Shown piece after piece: positions 25,849 to 35,174 of a stretch of 64,000 nucleotides of DNA (within the stretch, counting starts at the first letter, position 1; the number at the start of each line of letters is the position of its first letter). Position numbers and translations under genes: made by a program. The DNA is from Pedobacter gandavensis (GTDB lineage: Bacteria > Bacteroidota > Bacteroidia > Sphingobacteriales > Sphingobacteriaceae), in assembly GCF_014172405.1 (NCBI RefSeq), contig NZ_WNXC01000009.1, positions 1-64,000 on the forward strand, written 5' to 3'. The notes below the pieces were generated by a model that had not been told where the DNA came from, ran no database searches, and saw nothing but the letters and a program-made list of their open reading frames with translations.

Positions 25849-26790
25849 ATGTTTAACAGAAAAACAGGTTTCGTGTCAGGTATGCTGTTGCTTAGTGCAA
25901 CGGCATGCTTTGCGCAAGCTAATGGCCAGGCAACAGCAGTTATTCCTGCTGGAGCTTCCTTAAAGTTGAGGGCCGCTTCTGTTAATGCAGTCAGTTATCA
26001 ATGGTTAAAAGACGGTGTCGTTATACCTGATGCTGTAAATATTGAATATGCTGCTTTCCTACCCGGTGTTTACACCGTAATTTCCTACAATACAAACGGA
26101 TGTGCATCGCACATCTCAGATCCACTGCTACTTACCGGTGGAAGCGTACTGACTTTAAGTGCAGACGTGATGATCACCAAAAGTTCAGAAAATAAATCTA
26201 TCACTGTAAATGATGCCTTTGAATACCAGTTGCAGGTAAAAAACAATGGAGCTGGAGTGGCAAATAGTGTTAAAGTTCAAGACATTCTTCCGGAGAATAT
26301 GGTTTTAGAACAGCTCCTACATCCGAGTATCGGATTTGCCGATTATGCAGCGGGTACCAGAACTGTTCTTTGGCAAATTCCGAAACTAGAGAATGGGGAA
26401 TCTGCCATGCTAAGAATAAAAGTCAAGCCATTAAAGCCAGGGGTTTTAGAAAACACGGCGACTGTTACAGCCAATGAAGTCGACCCTAATCTGGCAAACA
26501 ACACCTCTACCAACCGTAAATCAGTATCAGATTTATTTATTCCTAACGTATTCACACCAAATGGTGATGGAAAAAATGATGCCTTTGTCATTACCGGATT
26601 AGAAAGATATCCTGAAAATGAACTGAGTATTTTCAATCGCTGGGGATCAGCAGTAATGGAGAAAAAACCATACAAGAATGATTGGGATGGCTCTCAGCTT
26701 ACGGAAGGCACCTATTTTTACCTGATAAAGGTGAAAATGGCCAATAATACCTGGGAAGTTTACAAAGGATTTATAACCATTATCCGTTAA
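25849..26790 (+). CDS. Secreted DUF11/CHU_C protein (type IX secretion substrate)
   Basis: 313 residues. A signal peptide ends near CFAQA. Residues about 28-95 form an Ig-like unit (YQWLKDGVVIPDAVN). A DUF11-type repeat follows (VMITKSSENKSITVNDAFEY to NLANNTS, about 105-220). The C-terminal 90 residues are a gliding-motility-type CHU_C domain: LFIPNVFTPNGDGKNDAFVI, SIFNRWGSAV and YFYLIKVK. CHU_C domains direct secretion by the Por/type IX system. As the last gene of the operon it may be the anchor or tip for the two proteins encoded upstream. Confidence 0.9.
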   Translation: MFNRKTGFVSGMLLLSATACFAQANGQATAVIPAGASLKLRAASVNAVSYQWLKDGVVIPDAVNIEYAAFLPGVYTVISYNTNGCASHISDPLLLTGGSVLTLSADVMITKSSENKSITVNDAFEYQLQVKNNGAGVANSVKVQDILPENMVLEQLLHPSIGFADYAAGTRTVLWQIPKLENGESAMLRIKVKPLKPGVLENTATVTANEVDPNLANNTSTNRKSVSDLFIPNVFTPNGDGKNDAFVITGLERYPENELSIFNRWGSAVMEKKPYKNDWDGSQLTEGTYFYLIKVKMANNTWEVYKGFITIIR

Positions 26791-26825
26791 CATCCATTCT
26801 GTTTTAAAGACCCTACACTACCTAA

Positions 26826-26853
26826 AAATCCGGCCGTTTTAGCGGCCGGATTT
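26826..26853. terminator. Bidirectional terminator between CHU_C gene and susD
   Basis: AAATCCGGCCG at 26826-26836 pairs perfectly with CGGCCGGATTT at 26843-26853. A runs and T runs flank both sides, and it lies between convergent genes. Confidence 0.88.
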
Positions 26854-26883
26854 ATTTTGTAGGTTTATGAATGATTAACCTGA

Positions 26884-28308
26884 TTAGAAACCGGTGTTTT
26901 GCGACAGGTTTTCATTTAATGTCCTTTCTGTTTCAGGAACAGGCATCAGTAGGTATTTATCATCCAATGTGATATTATGAATTTTCAATTGTTGCTGTTT
27001 CATTCTACCAAGTCTTAACAAATCGTACCTTCTTTGTCCTTCAGCAGCAAACTCCCAACCTCTTTCATCTACCAATGCGCTGATGAATTCCTCTTTTCCT
27101 GGTGTGGTAACCAAGCTGAGTGGCAACAATCCGGCTCTATTTCTAACTGCGTTAATCCCATTAAACTTATTAGGATCAGCGCTATTTAACTGATTCATGG
27201 CCTCTGATTGCATCAGCAATACATCAGCATAACGCAAGATCACCCAATTATTTCTAGCACTATTCCCTTGTCTGGCGGGATCAGTAAACTTTAGGTAATA
27301 GAAGTTCGCGGTACCTGGAACCGCAGCAATTGTTGCTGCTTTCCTTAAGTCGTTATTTGCATAAGATAACGCAAATGCATTTTCCACATAGAAAGCTTCA
27401 TTTCCATCATTAGGAAATACCGATTTAGGTAAATGCATCCTTGGGGTAATCGTTCCTGTACTGGGTGCTAACCCAAATTGCACGACAAATATTTCTTCTT
27501 TATTTGATGCTTTTTTATCGGGATTAAAGACATCAGCAAAAGGCAGTAAAGTGTATACTCCAGGGCTCACTGCAATCACCTTATTACAAGCCGTTAAAGC
27601 ATCCTGATAATCTGTAGACTCTGCGGCAGCTGTAGCTGCCCTGGTCAGGTATACTTTGGCCAATAAAGCACTCGCAGCACCACTAGAAACACGGCCTTTA
27701 CTTGCCGCAGGAATCTTGTCTTCTTTTAGACAGCTGATTTCTGCGAATTTCAAATCTGAAATAATCTGTTCATATACTGCCTTGATTGGCATTCTGGAAG
27801 GTTTTAAATCATCAGCACCTTCTGTTGCCTTAATCAGCAAGGGTACGTCCCCGAAGCTCCTCACCAGATCGAAATAAGCAAGGGCACGTAAAAATTTGGC
27901 ATTTCCAGCGATCTGATCCCTGGTTGCACGTGTAATCGGCCCATTTTCTACGTTTTGAATCACATCATTTGCGCGGTTAATCAGCACATAAGAATTGTTC
28001 CACCAATTACTGATCTCTCCATTGGTGGAAGTATAGGTCTGACTATACAATTCTGGTCGGTTGGTTTGAGGTAGTCCCACTTTCATTTGATCTCCGGTAA
28101 GGTCATTGATCACCCATACCGTTCGTCCATAATACTGTTGTGTTTGCATCACACTGATCACACCATTTAAAGCCGCATTGGCATCTCCTTCTGTTTTGTA
28201 AAATTTATTCTGAGAAATAAAATCATAAGCATCCTCCTGAAGGAATTTCTTACATGACGACATATTGAGCAACACCACAATGGCGATTAGTATATTTATC
28301 TTTTTCAT
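26884..28308 (-). CDS. SusD/RagB family nutrient-binding outer membrane lipoprotein
   Basis: 474 residues. A lipoprotein signal peptide ends with LNMSSC, so Cys19 would be lipidated. The helical TPR-like N-terminal part and the C-terminal RagB/SusD part (FAAEGQRRYDLLRLGRM and YLLMPVPETERTLNENL, near the end) are typical. It acts with the SusC-like porin as the lid of a TonB-dependent uptake pedal-bin. It lies 21 nt downstream of susC. No glycosidase follows in this transcription unit, so the substrate cannot be inferred from neighbours. Confidence 0.95.
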   Translation of the reverse strand: MKKINILIAIVVLLNMSSCKKFLQEDAYDFISQNKFYKTEGDANAALNGVISVMQTQQYYGRTVWVINDLTGDQMKVGLPQTNRPELYSQTYTSTNGEISNWWNNSYVLINRANDVIQNVENGPITRATRDQIAGNAKFLRALAYFDLVRSFGDVPLLIKATEGADDLKPSRMPIKAVYEQIISDLKFAEISCLKEDKIPAASKGRVSSGAASALLAKVYLTRAATAAAESTDYQDALTACNKVIAVSPGVYTLLPFADVFNPDKKASNKEEIFVVQFGLAPSTGTITPRMHLPKSVFPNDGNEAFYVENAFALSYANNDLRKAATIAAVPGTANFYYLKFTDPARQGNSARNNWVILRYADVLLMQSEAMNQLNSADPNKFNGINAVRNRAGLLPLSLVTTPGKEEFISALVDERGWEFAAEGQRRYDLLRLGRMKQQQLKIHNITLDDKYLLMPVPETERTLNENLSQNTGF

Positions 28309-28329
28309 TATCTTTTCTTAATAGGTGAA

Positions 28330-31300
28330 TTAAAAGCCCAATCTAACTCCCGCAGTAAAGGTTCTGGCGGTCGGATAAGCGTTATAATCTGTGTTTAAAC
28401 TTAAACCATTGCTGAGGCCGAAAGAATTTACCTCAGGGTCATAACCACTATATTTAGTGAAAGTCAGCAGGTTCGTCCCTGTCGCAAAAATGCCCGCAGA
28501 TTTAATTGTTTTACCCAATCCTTTACTGATTGGTAGATTGTAAGCCAGAGAAACTGTTTTCAACCTTAGGAAACTGCCATTTTCGACTACGTCACTCGTT
28601 ACCCCAGTTCTTCTACGTAAGGTACTATTGGCTTTCGGAATGGTATTGCTTGTATTTGGACCTGTCCACCTATTGACTACTGAGGCCAACTTGTTCGTGG
28701 TGAAGTCCCCGGATTCCATTTCATACCTGTTGAGGTTTAATACCTCATCGCCCTGCACACCTTGAATAAAAATATTCAGATTTAAACGGCCAAAAGTAAA
28801 ATTATTGGTGATTCCATAAATGAAATCGGGTTGCGCATGGCCGATAATTTCCCGGTCTTTGGCATCAATCACCTGATCTCCGGTAAGGTCTGCATATCTT
28901 GGATCTCCAGGTAATACCCCTTTTATGCCACTCGCATCAATCTCTGCCTGAGTTTGCCAGATACCCAAAAAGCGATATCCGAAAAAGGAACCTATAGACT
29001 CCCCTACTCTCAATACGCTGGTTCCGCCATTTCCAGAAGGAAATAGCGCACTGCTCGCATCACCTACAAAACGTTCTTTTTCACCGGCCAGGTCAGTCAC
29101 CTTATTTCTGTTCAGGGAGAAATTCAGGTTGGTACTCCACTGGAATTTCTTTCCATTGATGTTCTCTGTGTTGATCGCCAACTCGAACCCTTTATTTGAT
29201 ACCCCTCCGGCATTTAATAAAATGCTACTATAACCAGCTGTTCTGGGAATAGAAACATTGAGCAACAAATCTTTGGTTTTTTTACTGTAATAATCCGCTG
29301 TTAAAGAGATTCTGTTATTGAACAAAGCAAGATCTAAACCGAGGTCAAATGAAGCGGTAGATTCCCAGGCAAGATTAGGATTCGGGATGTTATTTGGGGA
29401 AACCCCTACCACACGATTACCGCCCAATGTTGCGCCATTAACACTGTAACGGGCAATAGACTGATAGGGATCTATTTCTTGATTTCCAGAAACCCCGTAA
29501 CTGGCCCTCAATTTCAAATCGCTCACAAAGGGCAAAGTTTTCATAAAATCTTCTGCTATCACACGCCATGCAATCGCTCCCGAGGGAAAATAACCCCATT
29601 TATTATTGGCACCAAATTTCGAAGAACCATCCGCACGCATCGTGAAAGTAACCAGGTATTTATCCATCAAGCGATAATTAACCCGGCCAAAAAAGGAAGC
29701 CAAATTATTTTTCACTTTCCCCGAACCTGGAACCAGCACATTCGCACCGATTCCGATATTATCTACCCCCAATACATTGGTGAAGAAATTATTACTTGCA
29801 GCAAAGAAATCAGTATTATAGAATTCCTGCATACTAAAACCGCCAATTACATTTATCGCATTGTTTTTATTGATTTGTTTATCATAAGTCAGGGTATTTT
29901 CATTTACCCAGCTGACGTTATCTGCATATTCTTTCCTTGCCGTTCCAAGCGTATTACTCCCCACAAAGAGATCCGAAGGCACATAAAAGTCTCTGGTTTG
30001 TAAATTGAAATCTGTACCAAATGTAGATTTCCATTTCAAGCCCTTAATAATTTCATATTCTCCATAGAAATTCATCAGGCCACGCAGGTTTTTGTATTGA
30101 TTCGTCGTTTTATTGGCATAAGCAACTGGATTTCCAAGTGCAAAAACATAGCCTGTAGGACCGTTCTGAACGGTATAATCACCATTTGTAAAGACAGGTA
30201 CTGCTGGATTAATCCTTAGGGCTTCCAATAGAACCCCACCATTAGAACCACCACTGGTGTTCACCAAAGCACGTTTATCTAATCCGGCGGTAAGTTGAGA
30301 AGTAAAACCAAAGTTCAATTTCTCTCCTACTTTTTTATCCAGATTAAACCTGACTGATGCTCGTTTATAACCAGAATTGATAATGATCCCTTGCTGATCA
30401 AAGTAATTCATACTCAGGTTATACTTTGTATCCGCCGTTCCTCCGATAAAATTAAGCTGATAATTGCTGATTGGAGCAGTTCTGAAAATTTCATTTTGCC
30501 AATCTGTTCCTTTACCTAAAGCTGCCAATTGCGCATCAGTATAAGGTAAGGCCTTAGCTGAAGCAGGAGTTTCGATATTAGTGAGCCTTTGAACATCATT
30601 CAGGTAGTTTCCATATTGGGTAGCATCCATCATCTTGTATGGATTTCTTACTTTTTGAAGGCCATAATAAGCTTCGAAATTAATAGACGACTGACCAGCA
30701 GCACCTTTTTTAGTAGTCACGATAACCACCCCATTTGCCCCTCTACTTCCATAAATCGCAATAGAAGAAGCATCTTTCAAGATGTCAATAGATTGAATGT
30801 CATTTGGGTTTATCGAACTTAAATTCCCTGCTCCCGGGAATCCATCGATCACAAATAAAGGCTCATTACTTGAATTGATAGAGTTGGTCCCGCGGATTCT
30901 CAAACTTACAGTTCCACCAGGTTGCGCTTGTGTTTGAGTCACCTGTACCCCACTTGCACGCCCTTGTATCATTTGATCAACTCGTGTAATAGGTACATTC
31001 TCCAGACTTTTCGCCGTAATAGAAGAAACCGCACCCGTCAGGTCTTTTTTCTTCTGGGTGCCATAGCCAACCACGACAACTTCATCTAAATCAGTATTAT
31101 CCTCAGCCAGCGTAATGTTTACTGAGCCTGAAGTTAAGGTGTAATTTTGAGTGATAAAACCTATACTCGTAAAGATCAGTACATCGCCACTTTTAGCAGT
31201 TATAGAAAATTTACCTTCCCCATTGGTTAAGGTACCGGCTCCTGAGCTTTTAACTTTTACAGAAACTCCAGGAATTGGGTTATTGGATTTATCTTTAACG

Positions 31301-31386
31301 GTTCCTGTGACCGGTCCGGTTTGCGCAAATACGATCATGCAACAGAACTGCAGGAAAGCAATAAGAAGTGTGATTCTTTTCATCAT
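28330..31386 (-). CDS. SusC/RagA family TonB-linked outer membrane protein
   Basis: 1018 residues. The signal peptide ends near MIVFAQ. A carboxypeptidase-regulatory-like domain (about 25-105; GTVKDKSNNPIPGVSVKVK) is followed by the TonB-box-like EVVVVGYGTQKKKDLTGAV. The plug carries VDQMIQGRASGVQV and GSRGANGVVIVTTKKG, and the 22-strand barrel runs to the C-terminus ending RLGF. There is no N-terminal STN domain, so signalling to an anti-sigma factor is not expected. It starts at one of two adjacent ATG codons. It is divergent from the biosynthetic operon on the other strand. Confidence 0.95.
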   Translation of the reverse strand: MMKRITLLIAFLQFCCMIVFAQTGPVTGTVKDKSNNPIPGVSVKVKSSGAGTLTNGEGKFSITAKSGDVLIFTSIGFITQNYTLTSGSVNITLAEDNTDLDEVVVVGYGTQKKKDLTGAVSSITAKSLENVPITRVDQMIQGRASGVQVTQTQAQPGGTVSLRIRGTNSINSSNEPLFVIDGFPGAGNLSSINPNDIQSIDILKDASSIAIYGSRGANGVVIVTTKKGAAGQSSINFEAYYGLQKVRNPYKMMDATQYGNYLNDVQRLTNIETPASAKALPYTDAQLAALGKGTDWQNEIFRTAPISNYQLNFIGGTADTKYNLSMNYFDQQGIIINSGYKRASVRFNLDKKVGEKLNFGFTSQLTAGLDKRALVNTSGGSNGGVLLEALRINPAVPVFTNGDYTVQNGPTGYVFALGNPVAYANKTTNQYKNLRGLMNFYGEYEIIKGLKWKSTFGTDFNLQTRDFYVPSDLFVGSNTLGTARKEYADNVSWVNENTLTYDKQINKNNAINVIGGFSMQEFYNTDFFAASNNFFTNVLGVDNIGIGANVLVPGSGKVKNNLASFFGRVNYRLMDKYLVTFTMRADGSSKFGANNKWGYFPSGAIAWRVIAEDFMKTLPFVSDLKLRASYGVSGNQEIDPYQSIARYSVNGATLGGNRVVGVSPNNIPNPNLAWESTASFDLGLDLALFNNRISLTADYYSKKTKDLLLNVSIPRTAGYSSILLNAGGVSNKGFELAINTENINGKKFQWSTNLNFSLNRNKVTDLAGEKERFVGDASSALFPSGNGGTSVLRVGESIGSFFGYRFLGIWQTQAEIDASGIKGVLPGDPRYADLTGDQVIDAKDREIIGHAQPDFIYGITNNFTFGRLNLNIFIQGVQGDEVLNLNRYEMESGDFTTNKLASVVNRWTGPNTSNTIPKANSTLRRRTGVTSDVVENGSFLRLKTVSLAYNLPISKGLGKTIKSAGIFATGTNLLTFTKYSGYDPEVNSFGLSNGLSLNTDYNAYPTARTFTAGVRLGF

Positions 31387-31742
31387 ATTATATTTGGTTT
31401 TGGTTATTGGTTTGATTCTTAATGTTAATTACGCTGATATACAATCCAACCTCCATAATTTCTTATGGCGATTAAGCTGTTTTAACTCCTTTAAAAAAGA
31501 AGGGATTTGCGTTGTTTTTTCTTTTGCTCAAATATTACCGCAGGAGATCTGTATGGAAAATTTCCTATACAGGCGGATACTTTGCTGGAAAGTACCTGTT
31601 CATGAATTTAATATTTGGTGATCCAATGTAGGAATCCAGAGGCTCATCGAGGGGTGAAATTCTTAAATCAATAGGATGAAAATTATAAAATAAGTTAAAA
31701 ACCAAATCTTTAACATCCTTGTTATTAGCATAATTGATAAAG
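31387..31742. other. 356-bp divergent regulatory region between susC and the biosynthetic operon
   Basis: No gene is seen. The region is AT-rich and must contain both divergent promoters, but no box fits TAnnTTTG well on either outward strand. The most marked structure is the dyad at 31549-31572. Confidence 0.6.
31549..31572. promoter_or_regulatory. Near-perfect inverted repeat, possible operator
   Basis: CTGTATGG at 31549-31556 is mirrored by CCTATACAG at 31564-31572 around an AT-rich centre. There is no T run, so an operator is more likely than a terminator. Confidence 0.45.
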
Positions 31743-32882
31743 ATGATGGAATCTAAAGTGGAAATACTTATTATAGGAGCTGGCTTAGCGGGTCTAACAG
31801 CGGCCCTTCATTTTTTAAAATCAGGCTTCCCGGTAACGCTGGTTGAAAAAAACACTTACCCTCATCATAAAGTCTGTGGCGAGTATTTATCAAATGAAGT
31901 ATTACCCTATCTGGATTGGCTAGACTTAAACCTGAGCTCGCTAGCTCCTGTGGCCATTCATCGATTTAATTTCTCTACCAATGACGGTCAATTGTTGCAA
32001 ATCCCTTTGCCTTTAGGAGGTATGGGTATCAGCAGATATTCTCTGGATCATTATCTTTTCCAGGAGGCCATTGCCAGGGGTTGTCAAATGATCCATGACA
32101 CGGTGGTAGACCTTAGCTTTGAAGAAGATATCTTCAGCCTGAAGCTAGCCAGCCAACAATTGATAAAAGCGAGAATTGTGATTGGGGCTTATGGTAAACG
32201 TGATGGACTGGATCAGAAATTATCTCGCCATTTCATCCAAAAAAAATCTCCCTGGCTAGCTGTAAAAGCACACTATGAAGGTCCATTTCCGGATGATTTG
32301 GTTGCACTTCATAATTTTGAGGGTGGTTATTGTGGCGTATCAAAAGTAGAAAACAACAAAATTAACATTTGCTACCTCGTAGACTATGCTTCCTTCAAGA
32401 AGTACAAAAGTATTCCGGAGCACCGCATGCAGGTATTATATCAGAATCCTCATTTGAAAAAGATATTTGAGGAGATGAGCCCCCTGTTTGATCAACCGAT
32501 TACCATTGGTCAGATCTCTTTTGAAAAGAAATCAATTGTAGAAAACCATGTCCTCATGATCGGGGATACCGCTGGCCTGATTCATCCTTTCTGCGGAAAC
32601 GGAATGGCAATGGCGATTCATAGCGCCAAACTCTGCGCATCCGCGGTGATCGATTATTTAACCAGCGAATCTTCATCCAGAACTCAATTAGAGCGAGGAT
32701 ACCAGCGTTTATGGAATCAAAATTTCGGGAGTCGCATCACCGCAGGAAAGGTAATGTCAGGAATTTTAAGAAAAAAACAACTGACCAGTAAATTCATGCG
32801 TATATTAATAAAATATCCATTTTTAATGTCAATGATGGTCAAAAAAACCCATGGAAATCCAATAATGACAGATCAGGTATAA
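31743..32882 (+). CDS. FAD-dependent oxidoreductase (geranylgeranyl reductase/hydroxylase type)
   Basis: 379 residues from the ATG at 31743; the next codon but none is also ATG, and a TTG at 31734 is less likely. ILIIGAGLAGLTAALHFLKSG (GxGxxG at residues 12-17) is the dinucleotide fold, KVCGEYLS follows the first helix-turn, and GDTAGLIHPFCGNGMAMAI near residue 280 is the second FAD motif. This pattern is shared by geranylgeranyl reductases and aromatic or polyketide hydroxylases of the same flavoprotein class. It heads a seven-gene operon with a methyltransferase 3 nt downstream and a type III PKS. By analogy with SrsC of Streptomyces it could hydroxylate a phenolic lipid to a quinone, but reduction of a double bond is also possible. 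Confidence 0.85.
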   Translation: MMESKVEILIIGAGLAGLTAALHFLKSGFPVTLVEKNTYPHHKVCGEYLSNEVLPYLDWLDLNLSSLAPVAIHRFNFSTNDGQLLQIPLPLGGMGISRYSLDHYLFQEAIARGCQMIHDTVVDLSFEEDIFSLKLASQQLIKARIVIGAYGKRDGLDQKLSRHFIQKKSPWLAVKAHYEGPFPDDLVALHNFEGGYCGVSKVENNKINICYLVDYASFKKYKSIPEHRMQVLYQNPHLKKIFEEMSPLFDQPITIGQISFEKKSIVENHVLMIGDTAGLIHPFCGNGMAMAIHSAKLCASAVIDYLTSESSSRTQLERGYQRLWNQNFGSRITAGKVMSGILRKKQLTSKFMRILIKYPFLMSMMVKKTHGNPIMTDQV

Positions 32883-32885
32883 ACT

Positions 32886-33638
32886 ATGATAGATACCCGT
32901 TACAGAAGCGAATTGCCAGAAATCATGGATAATTTTTCCATGGAAGGAGAAATATTAAAAGACGCGCTCGATAAAATAGCCAGCATTAACCAATTATTAG
33001 GGGGAAATAAAGTAACCCTTACCGGGGTAAAAGAACTCCTCCATTCTGCAGCACTGCATCATTCGGTAAAAGCGCAGGACATCGACAAAATTAACGAGAA
33101 AGCTGAAATCAGTATCCTTGATGTTGGCTGTGGGAATGGGGATATGCTGCGGTTTTTAGCAGATTATGCCAATAAAAATCATTTAAATTTTAAGCTTAAA
33201 GGAATAGATGCGAATGCTTTTACTATTCTACATGCCAATTACTTATCATCCACTTATGAAAACATAAGTTATGAATGTGTAGATATTTTTCAAGAATCAG
33301 CTTTATCTGATTCTTACGATATCATATTATGTACCCTTACCTTACATCATTTTAAAGACCAGGAAATTATACAACTACTCTCCATATTCCGGGAAAAAGC
33401 CAGATTGGGCATCATTGTTAACGACTTACAACGCCATGCAATCCCCTATTACCTCTTTATCGCCTTGTGTTTTGTATTCAGGCTCAATAAAATGTCAAGA
33501 GAAGATGGCCTGATTTCCATTTTAAGGGGATTCAAAAGAAAAGACCTGGAGCAATATTCCAATCAATTGAAACTAATCAACACCACTATCCGTTGGAAAT
33601 GGGCATTCCGGTACCAGTGGATTATCCCTACGATATGA
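32886..33638 (+). CDS. Class I SAM-dependent methyltransferase
   Basis: 250 residues. ILDVGCGNGDMLRFLADYA (residues about 77-95) is motif I, KGIDANAFTILHAN motif II, and DIILCTLTLHHFKDQEII the later core. The C-terminal part resembles the ubiquinone/menaquinone-type methyltransferases that act on aromatic rings or phenolic oxygen. It lies 3 nt after the flavoprotein gene and overlaps the PKS start (ATGA). The likely substrate is the product of the type III PKS, comparable to SrsB or BpsB, which methylate alkylresorcinols or alkylpyrones. Confidence 0.87.
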   Translation: MIDTRYRSELPEIMDNFSMEGEILKDALDKIASINQLLGGNKVTLTGVKELLHSAALHHSVKAQDIDKINEKAEISILDVGCGNGDMLRFLADYANKNHLNFKLKGIDANAFTILHANYLSSTYENISYECVDIFQESALSDSYDIILCTLTLHHFKDQEIIQLLSIFREKARLGIIVNDLQRHAIPYYLFIALCFVFRLNKMSREDGLISILRGFKRKDLEQYSNQLKLINTTIRWKWAFRYQWIIPTI

Positions 33639-34687
33639 GTGTAAAAATTATAACGGTCGCAAAATCCCTTCCAGAATACTCCAGAACTACGGAGGAAATC
33701 ATTCCATTCTTAGACACCTGGTTGTCTGGGCAAGAGGATCGTTTCAAAAGAAAAGTAAAGAAAGTTTTTGAAAACGCCATGGTCGACCAAAGGTATTCCA
33801 TCATGTCTCCTGAAGAAGTTTTTGGAAAAGCTTCTCTTGAAGAACGAAATAACATTTATATACGTGAAGGGATCAAATTAGGGATTAACTGCTTGGGGAA
33901 TGCCTTAGAAAAAGCAAATTGGCAAGCCAGTCACCTGGATTATATCATTACCGTAAGTTGTACGGGCATCATGATTCCTTCCTTAGATGCCTACCTGATT
34001 AACGCTTTAAACCTGCGGCAGGATATTGTCCGTCTTCCGGTAACAGAAATGGGCTGTGCCGCAGGAATCTCTGGTATCATTTACGCTAAGAATTTCCTAA
34101 AAGCGAATCCGGGAAAACGCGCAGCAGTAGTTGCGGTAGAATCTCCAACGGCGACCCTTCAACTGAATGATTTTTCGATGGCCAATATGGTCAGTGCCGC
34201 AATTTTTGGTGATGGTGCAGCTTGTGTTCTATTGTCTTCTGATGAAAATGACCAGGGCCCCGAAATCATTGGAGAAGAAATGTATCATTTCTACAATTCA
34301 GAACAATTAATGGGGTTTCATTTGAGTAATACCGGTCTTAAAATGGTGTTAGATGTGGATGTTCCAGATAACATAGCGACTCATTTTCCAGATATTATCC
34401 ATCCTTTTCTAAAAAAATACGGTTTATCCTTAAAAGACATGGATCATTTGATCTTTCATCCGGGTGGAAAAAAGATCATCCAGGTGGTCGAAGAACTTTT
34501 CGGCCTTTCTGGGAAAAACATTCTGGATACCAAAGAAATACTGCGACTATATGGAAACATGTCTAGTGCAACTGTGTTATATGTACTGGAACGTTTCATG
34601 GATAAAAGCCCTGCTCATGGCGATCATGGACTCATGCTGAGCTTTGGACCTGGTTTTTCTGCGCAGAGAATATTATTAAAGTGGTAA
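33635..34687 (+). CDS. Type III polyketide synthase (chalcone/alkylresorcinol synthase family)
   Basis: 350 residues from the ATG at 33635, which overlaps the methyltransferase stop; an ATG 42 nt earlier lies inside that gene. The thiolase-fold triad is visible: Cys141 in TEMGCAAG, His275 in FHPGG and Asn308 in GNMSSATV. SCTGIMIPSLDAYLI and LSFGPGFSAQ are further family signatures. Such enzymes extend an acyl starter with malonyl units and cyclise the chain to a pyrone, resorcinol or phloroglucinol. The operon also encodes an acyl carrier protein and its modifying enzyme, so the starter may be delivered from an ACP rather than from CoA. The exact product cannot be read from sequence. Confidence 0.93.
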   Translation: MSVKIITVAKSLPEYSRTTEEIIPFLDTWLSGQEDRFKRKVKKVFENAMVDQRYSIMSPEEVFGKASLEERNNIYIREGIKLGINCLGNALEKANWQASHLDYIITVSCTGIMIPSLDAYLINALNLRQDIVRLPVTEMGCAAGISGIIYAKNFLKANPGKRAAVVAVESPTATLQLNDFSMANMVSAAIFGDGAACVLLSSDENDQGPEIIGEEMYHFYNSEQLMGFHLSNTGLKMVLDVDVPDNIATHFPDIIHPFLKKYGLSLKDMDHLIFHPGGKKIIQVVEELFGLSGKNILDTKEILRLYGNMSSATVLYVLERFMDKSPAHGDHGLMLSFGPGFSAQRILLKW

Positions 34688-34727
34688 CTTTACCACATCA
34701 TTGAGATAAAGATATATTGATATAAAC

Positions 34728-35174
34728 ATGAACAAAGAAGAAATCCTAACCCACTTACCTTATAGCAAACCGTTTTTATTTGTTGACGAACTATTGTCGA
34801 TCGACGAGAATGGCTCTGTTGGAACCTACACTTACGATAAAGATCTTGATTTTTACAAAGGCCATTTCAAAGACCATCCGGTAACTCCTGGTGTGATTTT
34901 AACAGAAACTATGGCACAAATTGGCTTGGTTTGCCTGGGTATTTACCTGACTGCAACCGCAGCTTCTGGTCTTCCGGGACATGTGATGTTAACCTCTACT
35001 GCCATCGATTTCATGAAACCGGTTTTCCCTGGTGAAAAAGTAACGGTGACCACCGAAAAAGTATATTTCCGTTTCAAAAAGCTGCATTGTAATGTACAAA
35101 TGACCAATGAGGCCGGAGAAGTAGTTTGTAAAGGAACCATTTCAGGAATGGTAACCAATAAAATGAATGGCTAA
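34728..35174 (+). CDS. FabZ-like 3-hydroxyacyl-ACP dehydratase
   Basis: 148 residues with the hotdog-fold dehydratase motif FYKGHFKDHPVTPGVILTETMAQ split over residues about 42-63: His46 and Glu60 are the expected catalytic pair. Length equals FabZ. It ends 8 nt inside the ketoacyl synthase gene, so the two are translationally coupled. It probably serves a dedicated acyl chain assembly for this cluster, since a housekeeping FabZ would normally be elsewhere. Confidence 0.87.
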   Translation: MNKEEILTHLPYSKPFLFVDELLSIDENGSVGTYTYDKDLDFYKGHFKDHPVTPGVILTETMAQIGLVCLGIYLTATAASGLPGHVMLTSTAIDFMKPVFPGEKVTVTTEKVYFRFKKLHCNVQMTNEAGEVVCKGTISGMVTNKMNG

